From NCBI GenBank assembly GCA_950295325.1, contig OX485809.1:32800001-32864000 (forward strand): DNA of 64,000 bases, given 5' to 3'. Position 1 is the first letter of the stretch. Each line of letters opens with the position of its first letter. This DNA is from Polytrichum commune. Taxonomy: Eukaryota; Streptophyta; Polytrichopsida; Polytrichales; Polytrichaceae. Shown here in pieces: positions 1 through 12,527 of the stretch. The translations under genes were made by a program, and so were the position numbers. The notes below the pieces were generated by a model. The model saw only the letters and a list, made by a program, of their open reading frames with translations, did not search any database and was not told the origin of the DNA.

Positions 1-15
1 AAATTGTAGATGCAC

Positions 16-3000
16 CTGAGCCCAGAATGAAGCTTTGTTGAGCCAGTTTTCGAGGACTTTCTCCCTAAAAGGGAGAGACGATGGAAATCTATTCTTATCT
101 TTGACATCGGCAGGGGAGTTCCACCAACGAAGCCACTTGGCCTTGAAGTGGGCATCGACATGTGCAGTGGCCACCTTTTGAAGTTTTTCGATTGTCATAT
201 CAGTGACGAGGAAGGTGGAGAAATGACGGTCAATCTGCCACATACAACAGTGAAAAGGAAGAAAGAGATATGAAGCACGACAAGATTAATAGGAGAATGA
301 AAGACTAAATGAAAAAACAAAGATAGGAGAGGCACCTCGTTGAAGAAATCATCACCGTTGTCCTTGTGGGCAACGGAAATGAACTTCTCAAAGTTCCGAG
401 AACGAATGCTTTTGATCAACCTATCCTGGGCTTTTGTCATAGCCTCCCAAATATCAGTCGAAGATCTCTGAGCCTCGGGAGTGGCCTCACGGTATAACCT
501 TGCGGCCGTATTAGCCGCGTTTGATATCTCCCTCTGAAACAAAAAGAAAAGCATAAGGAACGCACATAAACATGGGAGAAGCAAACTCAAGGAAAAATCA
601 CCCAACATTTACCTTGTATAAAAATATGACGAAGACGTCTAATGTCAAGGGATACCAAGTAGGATTCTTCTCCATCTTGGACTCACACATCTTGTAGTCC
701 GCAACGGAAAGGAGGTCTTTAAACTCCTCTAGCCTCATCTTCCCAAACGTCCGAATACGAAGTAACTTGGCGGGTAGGTTGTCCTTAACATGGTCATGTT
801 CCGTGGACCTAAACAGATAAAATGTTAGAAGATAAAATGCGAAAAAAAAAGATAAGCTTAAGAACATCAAATATCGAACTCACCAGTTGATGTCATTCAT
901 AGCATTAATGAAGATGGCTGTGCAATTTCTTGGATCCACCAGAATACAATCAGCAGAGATATGCCAATCTTTGTCCAACGGGTGATGATTGTTGATGTGC
1001 CTCCACCAAGCTGTCAACCGATGGTTCCCCTCCCACACGTAGAACATTTTGCCAACAAAGCCAACAAGGTCGGAGTCTCCTTGGAGAATGGCATCAAACT
1101 CTGCATTGGCCTCTTGCCATAATGGACTCCAAGAGGCCTTGATGTCATCGGATACATCAAGGCCCTCGTCGAGGTTGTTGTATGGAGAGACGTACATAGC
1201 TCGGTCACCATCACGATAACCCATCACGAACTCATTCTCCAAACGAGCAACATCAACGCCGTTGATAGGACGAACAAGAGGAAGACAACGCAAGCGACAC
1301 GATGGAATAGGGAAACGAGATTTCCCAAGAGGTTTGAATCGAACCCGTTGAATCACGGTGTTGGAATCTTGTTTCTGCGATCTCCGTACCAAAAGCTCTG
1401 TCTCATCCGGGTTCGACTCATCTAGAGGTTTTAGGCAGTCGGATACAACCGGAACATCAATCTAAAAGGAAAGAGAAGCACAACATAAGAAGACAACAGA
1501 AAAACCAAACATACAAGAAGCCGAATAAAACATTGACACACAAAAGAAAACCTCCAAAAGTTCAACGAATCAAACACCTCTCCCTGTGAGACGTCATCAA
1601 GAGCCGCAACGAGAGCCTCAGGAGGCGAAAAATGAACATTGACATCCTCCATTAAATGCACCCGTGATACAGTAAGAGCCAAAGCCTGCGATGCCTGCAT
1701 GCACAATATACATACCATGAAAATGTGACTAGATCCTAACCTGGAGTACATATATTAATCAACAGCCCATTGGAAGTTGTGATTATCCCACATTAACTCC
1801 AAAAACGAGAGGGTGCCAATGTCCCATGGAACTGAATCTAGGACTAGTACTTGAAAGTCCACATTCTGTCACCCTCTCGGTTCCGAGAGGGTGCCCAACT
1901 ATGTATAAACCAGAATCCATATAATAGAACTCAATCCAGAAATTCAAGACTAGTCCTCCATAGTGGGTGCCCAACTATGTATAAACCTGATACCAGATTA
2001 TTAATGTCTTTCCAGAAATTCAACACTAGTCCTTCAAAGTCCACATTAGCAAGCACATGGAGGTTCCTGATTTCCACATATTAGTTCTAATAGGCCAGAA
2101 ACTTGACTCAAGGCTTGACTTCATAATCAAATATCATGCCCCTTGAGGTCCCTGATTTCCACATATTACCTCTTATAGGCCAGAAACTTGACTCAAGGCT
2201 TGACTTCAAAACTCATAGACCAGCCCCTTGGGGTTCGTGATTTCCCCACCATATTCCTATATTGTGACTACACACTCCACTTTCTGTCACCCTCTCGGAA
2301 CCGAGAGGGTGCGGAATATGTCTAAACTTGATACCATATTCTAATTCTCATTCCATAATTCTTATACTAGTCCTTCAAAGTCCACATTTTGACACCCTCT
2401 CGGAACCGAGAGGGTGCCAAACTATGTATAAACCAGAATCCATATTATAGAACTCAATCCAGAAATTCAAGACTAGTCCTCCATAGTCCACATTTTGACA
2501 CGGGTGCCCAACTATGTATAACCCTGATACCATATTCTAAATTTCAATCCAGAAATTCAAGACTAGTCTTTCAAAGTCTACATTTGTAACCAATCCGAAC
2601 TAGTTGGATACAACCAACCCCTTTCTACACATACAACACTTACACAATTAAGATGAAATTCTGGTCCCTTGGCCAACTTGAAACACCCTATCCTAACTAC
2701 TCTACAAAATCCAACCCCTACCTACACAAACAATCCTTTCAACATAGGCTCAAAATCTGGTACTTCAAACAACCAAGCCAACTAGTTGGATACAATCAAT
2801 CCTATCTACATATACAACACTTGCAAGATTAACCTTAGTATCTGGTCCACATAGGCCTTCCCCATGACCCTCTTGGATCCGAGAGGGTCCATTCCTTCCA
2901 CATTCATAACCAAGCCTAACTAGTCACATATCATATAGTCAAACATTAGGCCTAAAGAGAGGGTGTCCATGTGACTTATTATGTACACAAACACATACTC

Positions 3001-6000
3001 TCACATATCACATACCCAAAGAAATACCTCGAACATCCTTCAAAGCTAGATCCCAAAGCAAAATATGATGTGGGGATCCCACCCCTCCACCACCCTCTCG
3101 GATCCGAGAGGGTCCCTACCAAGAAGCCCCTAGAAACTTCATAGCATCATAACTTTCTCATACATTCTTTGATTTTGACAAATGACCCCTTCATCTTCAT
3201 CTACATTTCTTGTAGATGCGAATGGACTACTCATTTGCCACATTCAGGCAAGTACTGAGGAAGTTATGCCTATTCAAATCTAGGTCCCAAAGCAAAATCT
3301 GATGTGGGGATCCTACACCTCCACCACCCTCTCGGATCCGAGAGGGTGTCTATGTGACTTATCATGTACACAAACTTATACTCTCACATATCATATACCC
3401 AAAGAAATACCACACATCCTTCAAAGCTAGATCCCAAAGCAAAATATGATGTGGGGATCCTACACCTCCACCACCCTCTCGGATCTGAGAGGGTGTCTAT
3501 GTGACATATCATGTACACAAACACATACTCTCACATATCACATACCCAAAGAAATACCTCGAACATCCTTCAAAGCTAGATCCCAAAGCAAAATATGATG
3601 TGGGGATCCCACCCCTCCATCACCCTCTCGGATCCGAGAGGGTCCCTACCAAGAAGCCCCTAGAAACTTCAGAGCATCATAACTTTCTCATACATTCTTT
3701 GATTTTGACAAATGACCCCTTCATCTTCATCTACATTTCTTGTAGATGCGAATGGACTACTCATTTGCCACATTCAGGCAAGTATTGAGGAAGTTATGCC
3801 TATTCAAAGCTAGGTCCCAAAGCAAAATCTGATGTGGGGATCCTACACCTCCACCACCCTCTCGGATCCGAGAGGGTGTCTATGTGACATATCATGTACA
3901 CAAACACATACTCTCACATATCATATACCCAAAGAAATACCTCACACCTCCTTCAAAGCAAGGTCCCAAAGCAAAATCTGATGTGGGGATCCTACACCTC
4001 CACCACCCTCTCGGATCTGAGAGGGTGTCTATGTGACATATCATGTACACAAACACATACTCTCACATATCATATACCCAAAGAAATACCTCACACATCC
4101 TTCAAAGCTAGATCCCAAAGCAAAATATGATGTGGGGATCCGACGCATGCACCTCAAGCTTGCCAAACATGGAAGGTTTTATAAGAAACTCCCTACCAAA
4201 CTCATTTGAATTAAAGGATAACTCTATTACCCTAGTAAAATTTTCCGCCCTATCCCTAATCCCTTCGGCTACTTGCCTAAAATTTAAAAATTGGCTCGGT
4301 AAATATCCTAAAATATGATGCCTCAACCGGCTATATTGCCGATATTTTCTCATTTCAACCGGTCGATTTCCGACCTTTCTACTTTTAAGTCAGTACCTCG
4401 TCTGAATCATTGCAAACTCATTCGGAAATCTTCAAAAAAATTCAGCTGGCTCGTAACTAAAGTTCGGTACTCCCCATTCATTGTGCCCAACTATGTATTA
4501 ACCTGAAAGTATATTCTAAAACTCAATCCACAAATTGAAGACTATTCATCCAATGTCCACATTTGGACACCCTCTCGGAACCGAGAGGGTGCCGAACTAT
4601 GTATAAACCAGAATCCATATTATAGAACTCAAATTCAAGACTAGTCATCCAAAGTCCACATTTTGACACCCTCTCGGAACCGAGAGGGTGCCCAACTATG
4701 GATAATCCTTATACCATATTCTAAATATCAGTCCACAAATTCAAAACTAGTCTTTCAAAGTCCACATTTTGACACCCTCTCGGTTCCGAGAGGGTGCCCA
4801 ACTATGGATATACCTTATACCATATTCTAAATCTGAATCCACAAATTAAATACTAGTCTTTCAAAGTCCACATTTTCACACCCTCTCGGTTCCGAGAGGG
4901 TGCCCAAGTATGGTTAAACCTTATACCATATTCTAAATCTCAATTCACAAATTCAAGACTAGTCCTTCAAAGTCCACATTTTCAAGCACATGGAGGTCCC
5001 CGATTTTTCACATATTAGTTCTAGTAAGCCTGAAAGTAGACTCTAGGATTGACTTCATAATCAAATATCAAGCTCCTTAAGGTCCCTGATTTCCACATAT
5101 TTGCTCTTATAGGCCAGAAACTTTACTCAAGGCTTGACTTAAAAACTCCTAGACCAGCCCTTTGGGGTTCCTCATTTCCACATATTAGTTCTAATTGGCC
5201 AGAAACTTGACTCAATGCTTGACTTCATAATCAAATATCAAGCCCCTTAAGGTCCCTCATTTCCATATATTAGCTCTTATAGGCCAGAAACTTTACTCAA
5301 GGCTTGAATTCAAAACTCCTAGACCAGCTCCTTTGGTTCCTGCTGTCCCCACCATTTTCCTATATTGGGCCTAGGCACTCCACTTTCTATCACCCTCTCG
5401 GAACCGAGAGGGTGCAGAGCTATGTCTAAACCTGATACCATTTCCTAAATCTCATTCCAGCATTCTTATACTAGTCCTACAAAGTCCACATTTTGACACC
5501 CTCTCGGAACTGAGAGGGTGCCCAACTATGGATAATCCTTATACCATATTCTAAATGTCATTCCAGAAATTCAAGACTAGTCCTTCAAAGTCCACATTAG
5601 CAAGCACATGTAGGTTCCTGATTTCCACATATTAGCCTTAGTAAGCCTCTTACTAGACTATAGAATTTACTTAATAATCAAATATGAAGCCCCTTGAAAA
5701 CCATATTTTCCACATATTATGTCTAGTAAGCATTAAACTAGACTCTAGGAGTGACTTCATAATAAAAAATCAAGCCCCTTAAGGTCCCTGATTTCCCCAT
5801 ATTAGCTCTTATAGGCCAGAAATTTTACTCAAGGCTTGACTTCAGAACTCCTAGACCAGCCCGTTGGGGTTCCTCATTTCCACATATTAGTTCTAATTGG
5901 CCAGAAACTTGACTCAAGACTTGACTTCATAATCAAGTATCAAGCCCCTTGAGGTCCCTCATTGCCACATATTGGTTCTAATAGGCCATAAACTTGACTC

Positions 6001-7737
6001 AAGGCTTTACTTAAAAACTCATAGACCAGCCCCTCTGGGTTCCTGATTTCCCCACTATTTTCCTATATTGGGCCTAGGCACTCCACTTTCTATCACCCTC
6101 TCGGAACCGAGAGGGTGCAGAGCTATGTCTAAACCTGATACCATTTCCTAAATCTCATTCCAACATTCTTATACTAGTCCTACAAAGTCCACATTTTGAC
6201 ACCCTCTCGGTTCCGAGAGGGTGCCCAACTATGGATAATCCTTATACCATATTCTAAACTTCAATCCAGAAATTCTATACTAGTCTTTCAAAGTCCACAT
6301 TAGCAAGCACATGTAGGTTCCTGATTTCCACATATTAGCCTTAGTAAGCCTCTTACTAGACTATAGAATTTACTTAATAATCAAATATGAAGCCCCTTGA
6401 AAACCATATTTTCCACATATTATGTCTAGTAAGCATTAAACTAGACTCTAGGAGTGACTTCATAATCTAAAATCAAGCCCCTTAAGGTCCCTGATTTCCC
6501 CATATTAGCTCTTATATGCCAGAAATTTTACTCAAGGCTTGACTTCAAAACTCCTAGACCAGCCCGTTGGGGTTCCTCATTTCCACATATTAGTTCTAAT
6601 TGGCCAGAAACTTGACTCAAGACTTGACTTCATAATCAAGTATCAAGCCCCTTGAGGTCCTTGATTGCCACATATTAGTTCTAATAGGCCAGAAACTTGA
6701 CTCAAGCCTTGACTTCAAAACTCCTAGACCAACCCCTTGTGGTTCCTGATTTCCCCACCATATTCCTAAGTTGTTCCTAGACACTCCACTTTCTGTCACC
6801 CTTTCGGGTGCCGAACTATGTCTACACCTGATACCATCTTCTAAATCTCATTCCAGAAATCTCAAACTCACTTGTTCTTGAGAAGCCTTGGCCTTGGCCT
6901 TGGCCTTCGAACATGGGGATGCCTTCCTCCTTGCCTCAGCTGACCCTTCCTCTGAACTGCCGAACTCTCTCCTCCCTCCGACCTACCCTAACTCCCTCCG
7001 AACTATCTCCTCCCTCCTACCCTAACTCCCTCCGAACTCTACTAGGTCTGCGGCTAGGGTTTCCTCTCCCACTTGGTCCCCGCCTAGTCGAATGCCGAGA
7101 GCCTACTTGCGGAGGACACTATGACATTAACCTACATTTTCTTTGTCCCTCTCGGTTCCGAGAGGGTCCGTTCCTATACTACCCTCTTTCATGATGAACT
7201 CATTTAAACAAAATGAGAACTTCCTACAACTACCTGTCTGGTTAACATTCATTTTATGGGTCATTTTCCACATCCAGTCAACATGCACTTCATGAAGATT
7301 CACATTACATACCTCAATTTCAACATGTCATTTTCCATATAACCAAAATGTATATCTGACCCTCGTGCATCAAACCCTAAACCCATACTTACATTGCTTA
7401 TTGTGTCTTCTTTTGTCTCCTCCTCCGATCTGCTCGTGTCGGAATTGCTTCGTTGCTCGCTCTCTCCCATCGATGGTTCGCGTGATTCACTGTGCTCCCG
7501 TTCTTCCTCTATCCGTTCCAGCTCCTCGTTCCTGCTATATGTCCCTATCTCGTCCTCTCCGCCCGTCTTGCTCAAATCTGTTGGTGGCTCACTTCCCTGA
7601 GTACAAGTTTGCTCCTTCTTCCTAAGTTCTCTCCGTCGCCTCTGTTTAGAATTGCTAAAACTCGTGCCTCCCTTTCTTTTCTTCCTCTTTCTTCCAGGAT
7701 CGGCAGTGGAGACTTGACTATTTCCTGGTTCCTTCAT
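16..7737 (-). CDS. ParB/sulfiredoxin-domain protein of element 1 (3' part outside window)
   Basis: I infer a spliced minus-strand gene with exons at 7392-7737, 6872-6982, 1578-1694, 884-1461, 613-808, 337-533 and 16-234. It continues past the left edge. Introns are GT-AG and phases agree at every junction. The first exon has a lysine/arginine-rich tract (GRKRKKRKGG) and then a Glu/Ser-rich acidic tail, as in a nuclear protein. Exon 884-1461 carries the ParB/Srx-like motif VWEGNHRLTAW, after conserved segments shared with element 2. The remaining exons match element 2 in order; the last ends in NKASFWAQ. The methyltransferase part seen in element 2 would lie outside the window. All visible exons are open. 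ATG 7737 is the first ATG of the open frame. Whether exons 6872-7737 belong to this gene or to a separate small one rests on phase agreement in both elements, not on transcripts. Confidence 0.6.
1695..6871. repeat. Palindrome-bearing tandem array of element 1, intronic
   Basis: About twenty copies of a palindrome, CACCCTCTCGG then two bases then CCGAGAGGGTG, lie between 1.87 and 6.8 kb (e.g. 1870, 2288, 2393, 3089, 3331, 3621, 3856, 4568, 4668, 4768, 4878, 5391, 6090, 6198). One more outlier is near 7147. The middle bases are AA, TT or AT. Three kinds of unit alternate: about 105 bp (2.3-2.6 and 4.5-5.0 kb), about 145 bp (2.9-4.13 kb) and about 100-bp units mostly lacking the palindrome (5.0-6.8 kb). 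Larger blocks are duplicated: 3.02 kb recurs at 3.55 kb, and 5.37 kb recurs at 6.07 kb. The array sits between exons 6872-6982 and 1578-1694 of the ParB-type gene. Confidence 0.85.
4141..4485. other. Non-repetitive island inside the element 1 array
   Basis: This stretch interrupts the array and matches none of its repeat units. It contains overlapping short open frames on both strands (about 60-80 codons) with no recognisable motif. It may be an insertion or a surviving piece of the original intron. Confidence 0.4.
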
Positions 7738-8061
7738 GTGTGCGTCCCGGTTTCCCAATACTCGTCTCTCTCCTATCCTCTTCTATTAGGGCATCGCACT
7801 CACATAATAACTCGTTCCTTTGCTTGTATTGTTCTTTATATTGCCAGTGCTTGAGGGTTAGGGTTTCCCTATTTCAGGCAGCCGTCCCATTTTTTCCCTT
7901 TTTGGCATCCTTTCCCTATTCTTTTTATATAAACATTACTTCTACGTCTTCTGTTCCTTCGGTGATGGACATGGTGTCATCACAACGTTTGTCTTCACCA
8001 TTCTTCCCCTATATAAATCTTTGCATCTTTGTTCATTTACGTTTGTATTTTCTCTGCCTTC
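7738..8061. promoter_or_regulatory. Shared divergent promoter region of element 1
   Basis: About 325 bp separate the inferred ATG of the minus-strand ParB-type gene (7737) from the first ATG of the plus-strand transposase (8062). TATATAAA boxes in plus orientation lie at 7926-7933 and 8010-8017, the second about 45 bp upstream of the transposase ATG. The sequence is pyrimidine-rich. Divergent transcription from one spacer would couple expression of both genes; this is inference from arrangement. Confidence 0.45.
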
Positions 8062-11000
8062 ATGTCTTCTACCTCAATGGCCGAAATTCGTTCTCATGGC
8101 ATCGGCGTCCCTATTCTCTTCCCCATTGATGCACAGGGTATTGCTGTTGTCTCGGAGCGTCATCTTTGCATTAGGTTCTCTCTTCAAGCTGATACAGTAT
8201 GGGTAGAGCGTGAGATCTTCGATCCTGATACTGGATTGCTCGTTCATACCTTCCATGAGTCCTCCAAGCTAACTGACAATGGCAATGTGTGGGAGCTTGG
8301 CGCTGGACAGTATAGGGTTGTTGGCTAGCCAGATTCTGAGATGAGAGTGTCAACAGAACTCCTTGCTCCTCTTCAATCTTCCACTGCTGACTTTAGCACA
8401 CCTCCGGTAATAAGTGTCAAGTCCGAGCCTGACATAGAGAATGTTGTAGACTTGTCTGATTCTTCGACTGAAGATGTATCTGTGAAAAATGTTGCTGTTC
8501 ATGATTCCCCTTCTTTGTTTCCCTCTGATTCCTTTGTAACGCCTTCTCCTTCTCGCTCTGTGCCTTTATCTCCTTCGGTCCCATCTACCTCTAAACCTCC
8601 ACCAGTGCATAAGGCTGCTGTTCATGATTCCCCTCCTTTGTTTCCCTCTGATTCCTTTGTAACGCCTTCTCCTTCTCGCTATGCGCCTTTATCTCCTTCG
8701 GTACCGTCTACGTCCAAACCTTCACCACCTATTGTTCAATGTCTTCGTCGTCTTGGTTCTATACCCGGTAGTAAAAGTGTCCTCAAGAAAATAGATTACG
8801 ATAAAATCAAAATCCAAGAGGTTAATCACCTTCCCCCTCGTTTCGATGGTACCCAGTTATTTGTCCTCCCTGCACCAGAAGTCTCTTCATCTCAATCCAG
8901 GGCCAAGTCCATGGACGGCATGGACAAGCAATATGATGGCCATGTTTGGACGAGAACGCAAACCACCAACATCACAAACGATGTTGGCCTTGTATTTCGT
9001 TCCTCTACCTGTGTTGGCCATCTCCAATGCCAAAACCCTACTTGTGATTACCTTCAACGCGCCCATCGTATCTCTCAGGTCAACGACACGGAATTTGATG
9101 GTTTCACTACTCAGCCTTTCCCTCTCTCTGGCATTGTGCCATCCGGATCTACTCTTGTGTGCAGGATCTGCAAACAACCTCCCAAATGCATTGCACTCTG
9201 CGAGGCGAAAATTTTCTACGTCCATGGGAAGAATTTCTCCCAAAGAGCCTGCATTCATATCGGAACTCATCAACATCCCGTGAAGGTTGGAGACTGCAGA
9301 CACAGTCGGAAGCGCATCAATGCTCTTCTCGAGGAGCACGTTGAGCGTACGCCTCAAGCCACGCACAACAAGATCGTCCTTGAAGCCAGCAAGGACATAG
9401 TTGGTGAGTTCCTCCTTTCCGAGGATAGTGACATACACCGTCTCCTCTCCCTAAAGGAGCTCGAACCTGTGTTTGAGAGTTGTAGAGAGTTGAATTCCCC
9501 AAACCTTCGTTCTAAGGTTACCTCTTTCAAATTTTTGCGGAGGTTCGGTGTTATGGATGGCATCGCTAAGCTCCGAGGAGTTAGCAATTGGGCCTACGTC
9601 CAATGGAACCAATTCCCAGGACAAGGTGACGATGCCGACAAGGTGTTCGTCTTCAAGATGTCGGAGGTTGGTCCTAGAAGCGGTGTGGATTTGGTTCGTC
9701 GGATGCAACCAAGTGGGGACCTTGAGAACGCCTGGATTATGTCCGATCACGTCAAGCGGGTCAAAGGGTGGACCACCATGGCCGCTCATGTGTATGATGG
9801 GACTTATCAACGGGTCATGACCATTTCATGTTGTGATTTCCAATCGGAGGATAAGGATGCCCAAGTGCTCTTTTGGCAGAACCTCAACCACGTCATGGCC
9901 CGCCACGGTATCCCGCATCCAACGTTCATTGGCTTCATGGCGGACAGTGCGCAAGCAAATTGGAACGCTGTGCGCATTGTGTATGGTTCAGGAGATCCCA
10001 AAATTCCAATGGAGGGCCGTGAGCGTACTTGTTTTTTTCATTGGAAACAGTCGCTCGAGAAACATACGAAATCGTACATAAAGCATGAGTTACAAGACCA
10101 ACATAGACACCTTTGCCTTCAATATTGCAATGCGTCCTCTATGGCAGAGGCGGAGACTAGGTATCTAGCTATCAAGGCTTGGTGGGCATCATCGAATTGT
10201 ACAAGTGAGGACGGTCTCAAACACCTCCAACTCTGGCTTGCTTTCTGGCACTTCCGCTACCTTCAATGGGGTGGTTTCATGGAATTGGTACATCCCCTTC
10301 ATGCTTCATTATTCTTTTTTCCTGGATTTAGTTTCCTCTCTTTGTGCTCCCTCTAATACTCCCTCTGCACTCTCCAATCAGGAAAAGGTTCTGACTCAAG
10401 ACCAGTTGGCCGAGATGCCGTCGTGCAATCTTGCGGAGTCCGTCCACAACAAGTGGCTTCAGGCATCGGGCAACAAGGGTGGAGATTTATACGTGGCTAC
10501 GGTGGACGACTACATTCGCGCCTTCCTACAAGTTGTTGCATACTACACATTCCTTAAAGGTGGTATTGGCGGAGATGGTCCAAGCAAAGAAGAACTCAAG
10601 CTCAGGGGTGCTCAACGTCGAGCTCAGCGTACTGGCGACCCCACAGTGTTGCAGAAGGTCTTGCTCGACATGCCCGGTGGGGAAGAGTTTTGCACTCGCG
10701 ATCCCCACCTTGAGGGCGCCGAGGTGTTTGGATCGCAGAAGCGAAGACCAAACACTCCAATTGGTGATGATGGCGAGACCCACCGTCCCGATACCGTGAA
10801 CTTCTCTCGCCCTCCCCCCGGTAAGCGAGTCACTCGCTCTCAACCTGCATCACTGCCTACTATCATTGAGGAGTCTTCCCCCTCTATACAAGAGGTTCAA
10901 GTGCCTTCACCTGCAGGACTTGGTTTCCAGCGTGTCACCGCCGTGCAAGAAACCAAAGTAGATGTCTCTCTTTGGCATATTGCTCGCATACCCTATACTT

Positions 11001-11823
11001 CTGGGAAGTCTTGTTGGGCTAATCATGCGGGCATGAAAAAACAATGCACCGCAAGAATCGTCACCCATAACAAGAGCGTCCCTGCGCCCACCTACACCGG
11101 TATGTGGCATCATTACAAATTCCAATCTATGAAGCGCACGGATTTCGTCTTCTGCCCGGACGACATAGAGCGTTGCGTAAAGGGCCCTCGTCGGAAATGG
11201 GTCATGCCGTTCTTTGATGGTAAAGAGAAACCTCCCATTCCCCCAATTTGGCCCGTCAAGATTGGTACCAACCTCACCCGTTCGGAGATCTTCACCCTTG
11301 AGAACGCAGGTTTTCAACTCCCACCTAAGGAGCGCATCTCACCGACTCCGCTCCCCCCCTGGATATGTCTGGAATCCGTATTCCGGAATTCCCAGACTTC
11401 ATCCCTCCGACAAGATTGTCCAAAGTTGTTCGGCGATGCACCAGCGCACCTTCGGCAAAGCAGAGGCAGATGGTTGCCTCTGCTGAAGCTATGCATGGTA
11501 CTGTTCTGAAGTTAACTATGATCCCTCAACCGGGATTTGGTTGCATTATCTCACTGCAGTCCAAGTCAGAACCCCAACCCCCCATATACCAGGTGACAGT
11601 GAGTTCTTATCCAGAGTGCAATTGCGCGAACTTTGTGGATATGATTTCCAAGTTCGGCCGCAAACGCAATTCTTATCTCAATTGTAAGCATTTGTATTAC
11701 ATCTTCATCAAGGTTTCTAATTTAGATCCAGAAGTGAATTTGTTCATTCATGCCCCGACATTTAGCTTCAATGAAGTCAAACTCATCCTCGAAGGGGGTC
11801 TCTTGACACAACCTACTTCTTAG
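8062..11823 (+). pseudogene. MULE transposase of element 1 (nonsense plus frameshift)
   Basis: This is a Mutator-like transposase, which cuts and rejoins DNA at element ends in the nucleus. ATG 8062 or 8076 (MAEIRSHG, the start conserved in element 2) opens a roughly 85-residue N-terminal domain of unknown family. A Ser/Pro-rich linker with a 40-residue tandem repeat follows. Next comes a Cys/His region like the WRKY/GCM1 zinc folds of MULEs (CVGHLQCQNPTCDY, CRIC, then HIGTHQHPV). The DDE core shows D in VYDGTYQRV, D in MADSAQANW, the CFFHW motif and E in CNLAESVHNKWL. The C-terminus has an intact SWIM finger (CNC ... CKH, near 11,620-11,690). One intron is 10,288-10,381. Breaks: in-frame TAG at 8326-8328 where element 2 reads through, and a frameshift near 11,350-11,365 at a run of seven C. 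Either could be a sequencing error; if neither is real, the gene would be complete. Confidence 0.8.
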
Positions 11824-11906
11824 AATTCATATTTGTCTACCTATATATTGTGCCCTAATAGATGTACCGATTGTGGACATCATGTATACTCATAAGTGTC
11901 TGCTAT

Positions 11907-11912
11907 AATAAA
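11907..11912 (+). terminator. Possible poly(A) signal of element 1 transposase
   Basis: AATAAA about 85 bases after the transposase stop codon. Confidence 0.4.
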
Positions 11913-12020
11913 GATGATCTGATGGATTCTTATTTATTCCATTCAAAATGTTTTATTACAATACAAAATTGTCAAGTGACTTCTAGTTCAAATTGGAGGT
12001 GCTACCTTTGTCTATCATTT

Positions 12021-12527
12021 CTACTTCCGTTTTGCAATTCTTCTATATGTATCATCGTCCCTTCTTGATGGAGGTGGGCCCGGCCGAAACAAATCCATGT
12101 ATGGGACCGTTTTATCCTTTAGTTGATCCTTCAATGGAAGATGATGCGGCTCACTTCCTCTCATCCTTTGCCGAAACGACATAGACTTTGAAGATTCCCC
12201 TACTTCAGTCACCTCATCATCCATGTTCGTCGTATTCTCTTCATTCACAACAGCGACTTCATTCACACCAGCGTCCTTCTCCAGCACATCAAAATGCCAC
12301 CTAACTTTTTTTGTGTTTTGTTTCTGCTCCTCCTGCATCCTCCACCTCCGGGCTTGTGTAGACTGCGAAAATGGAGTGAGGTCGTAATCATCACTACATT
12401 GATTTCCAGCACGTATGTCACGTTCCGGCGATGGAATAAAAGGAACATCGGGATCTCCTAGACTTCTAATTTCATTTTCCCATCCTAGGCCAACAAACGT
12501 TTTTCTCTCCTCTCCCATTGTGTGCAT
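12021..12527 (-). CDS. Unrecognised 168-residue ORF of element 1
   Basis: This open frame lies tail-to-tail with the transposase, just inside the right end of element 1. The ATG at 12,527 gives about 168 residues; a second ATG is nine bases on. The product is hydrophilic and mixed-charge, with an acidic middle (EENTTNMDDEVTEVGESS) and a basic end (RRIAKRK). There is no signal peptide, membrane segment or known motif. Element 2 has no counterpart at the same place. It may be a captured host fragment or an accessory gene. The length without a stop is notable but not proof of coding. Confidence 0.4.
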   Translation of the reverse strand: MHTMGEERKTFVGLGWENEIRSLGDPDVPFIPSPERDIRAGNQCSDDYDLTPFSQSTQARRWRMQEEQKQNTKKVRWHFDVLEKDAGVNEVAVVNEENTTNMDDEVTEVGESSKSMSFRQRMRGSEPHHLPLKDQLKDKTVPYMDLFRPGPPPSRRDDDTYRRIAKRK

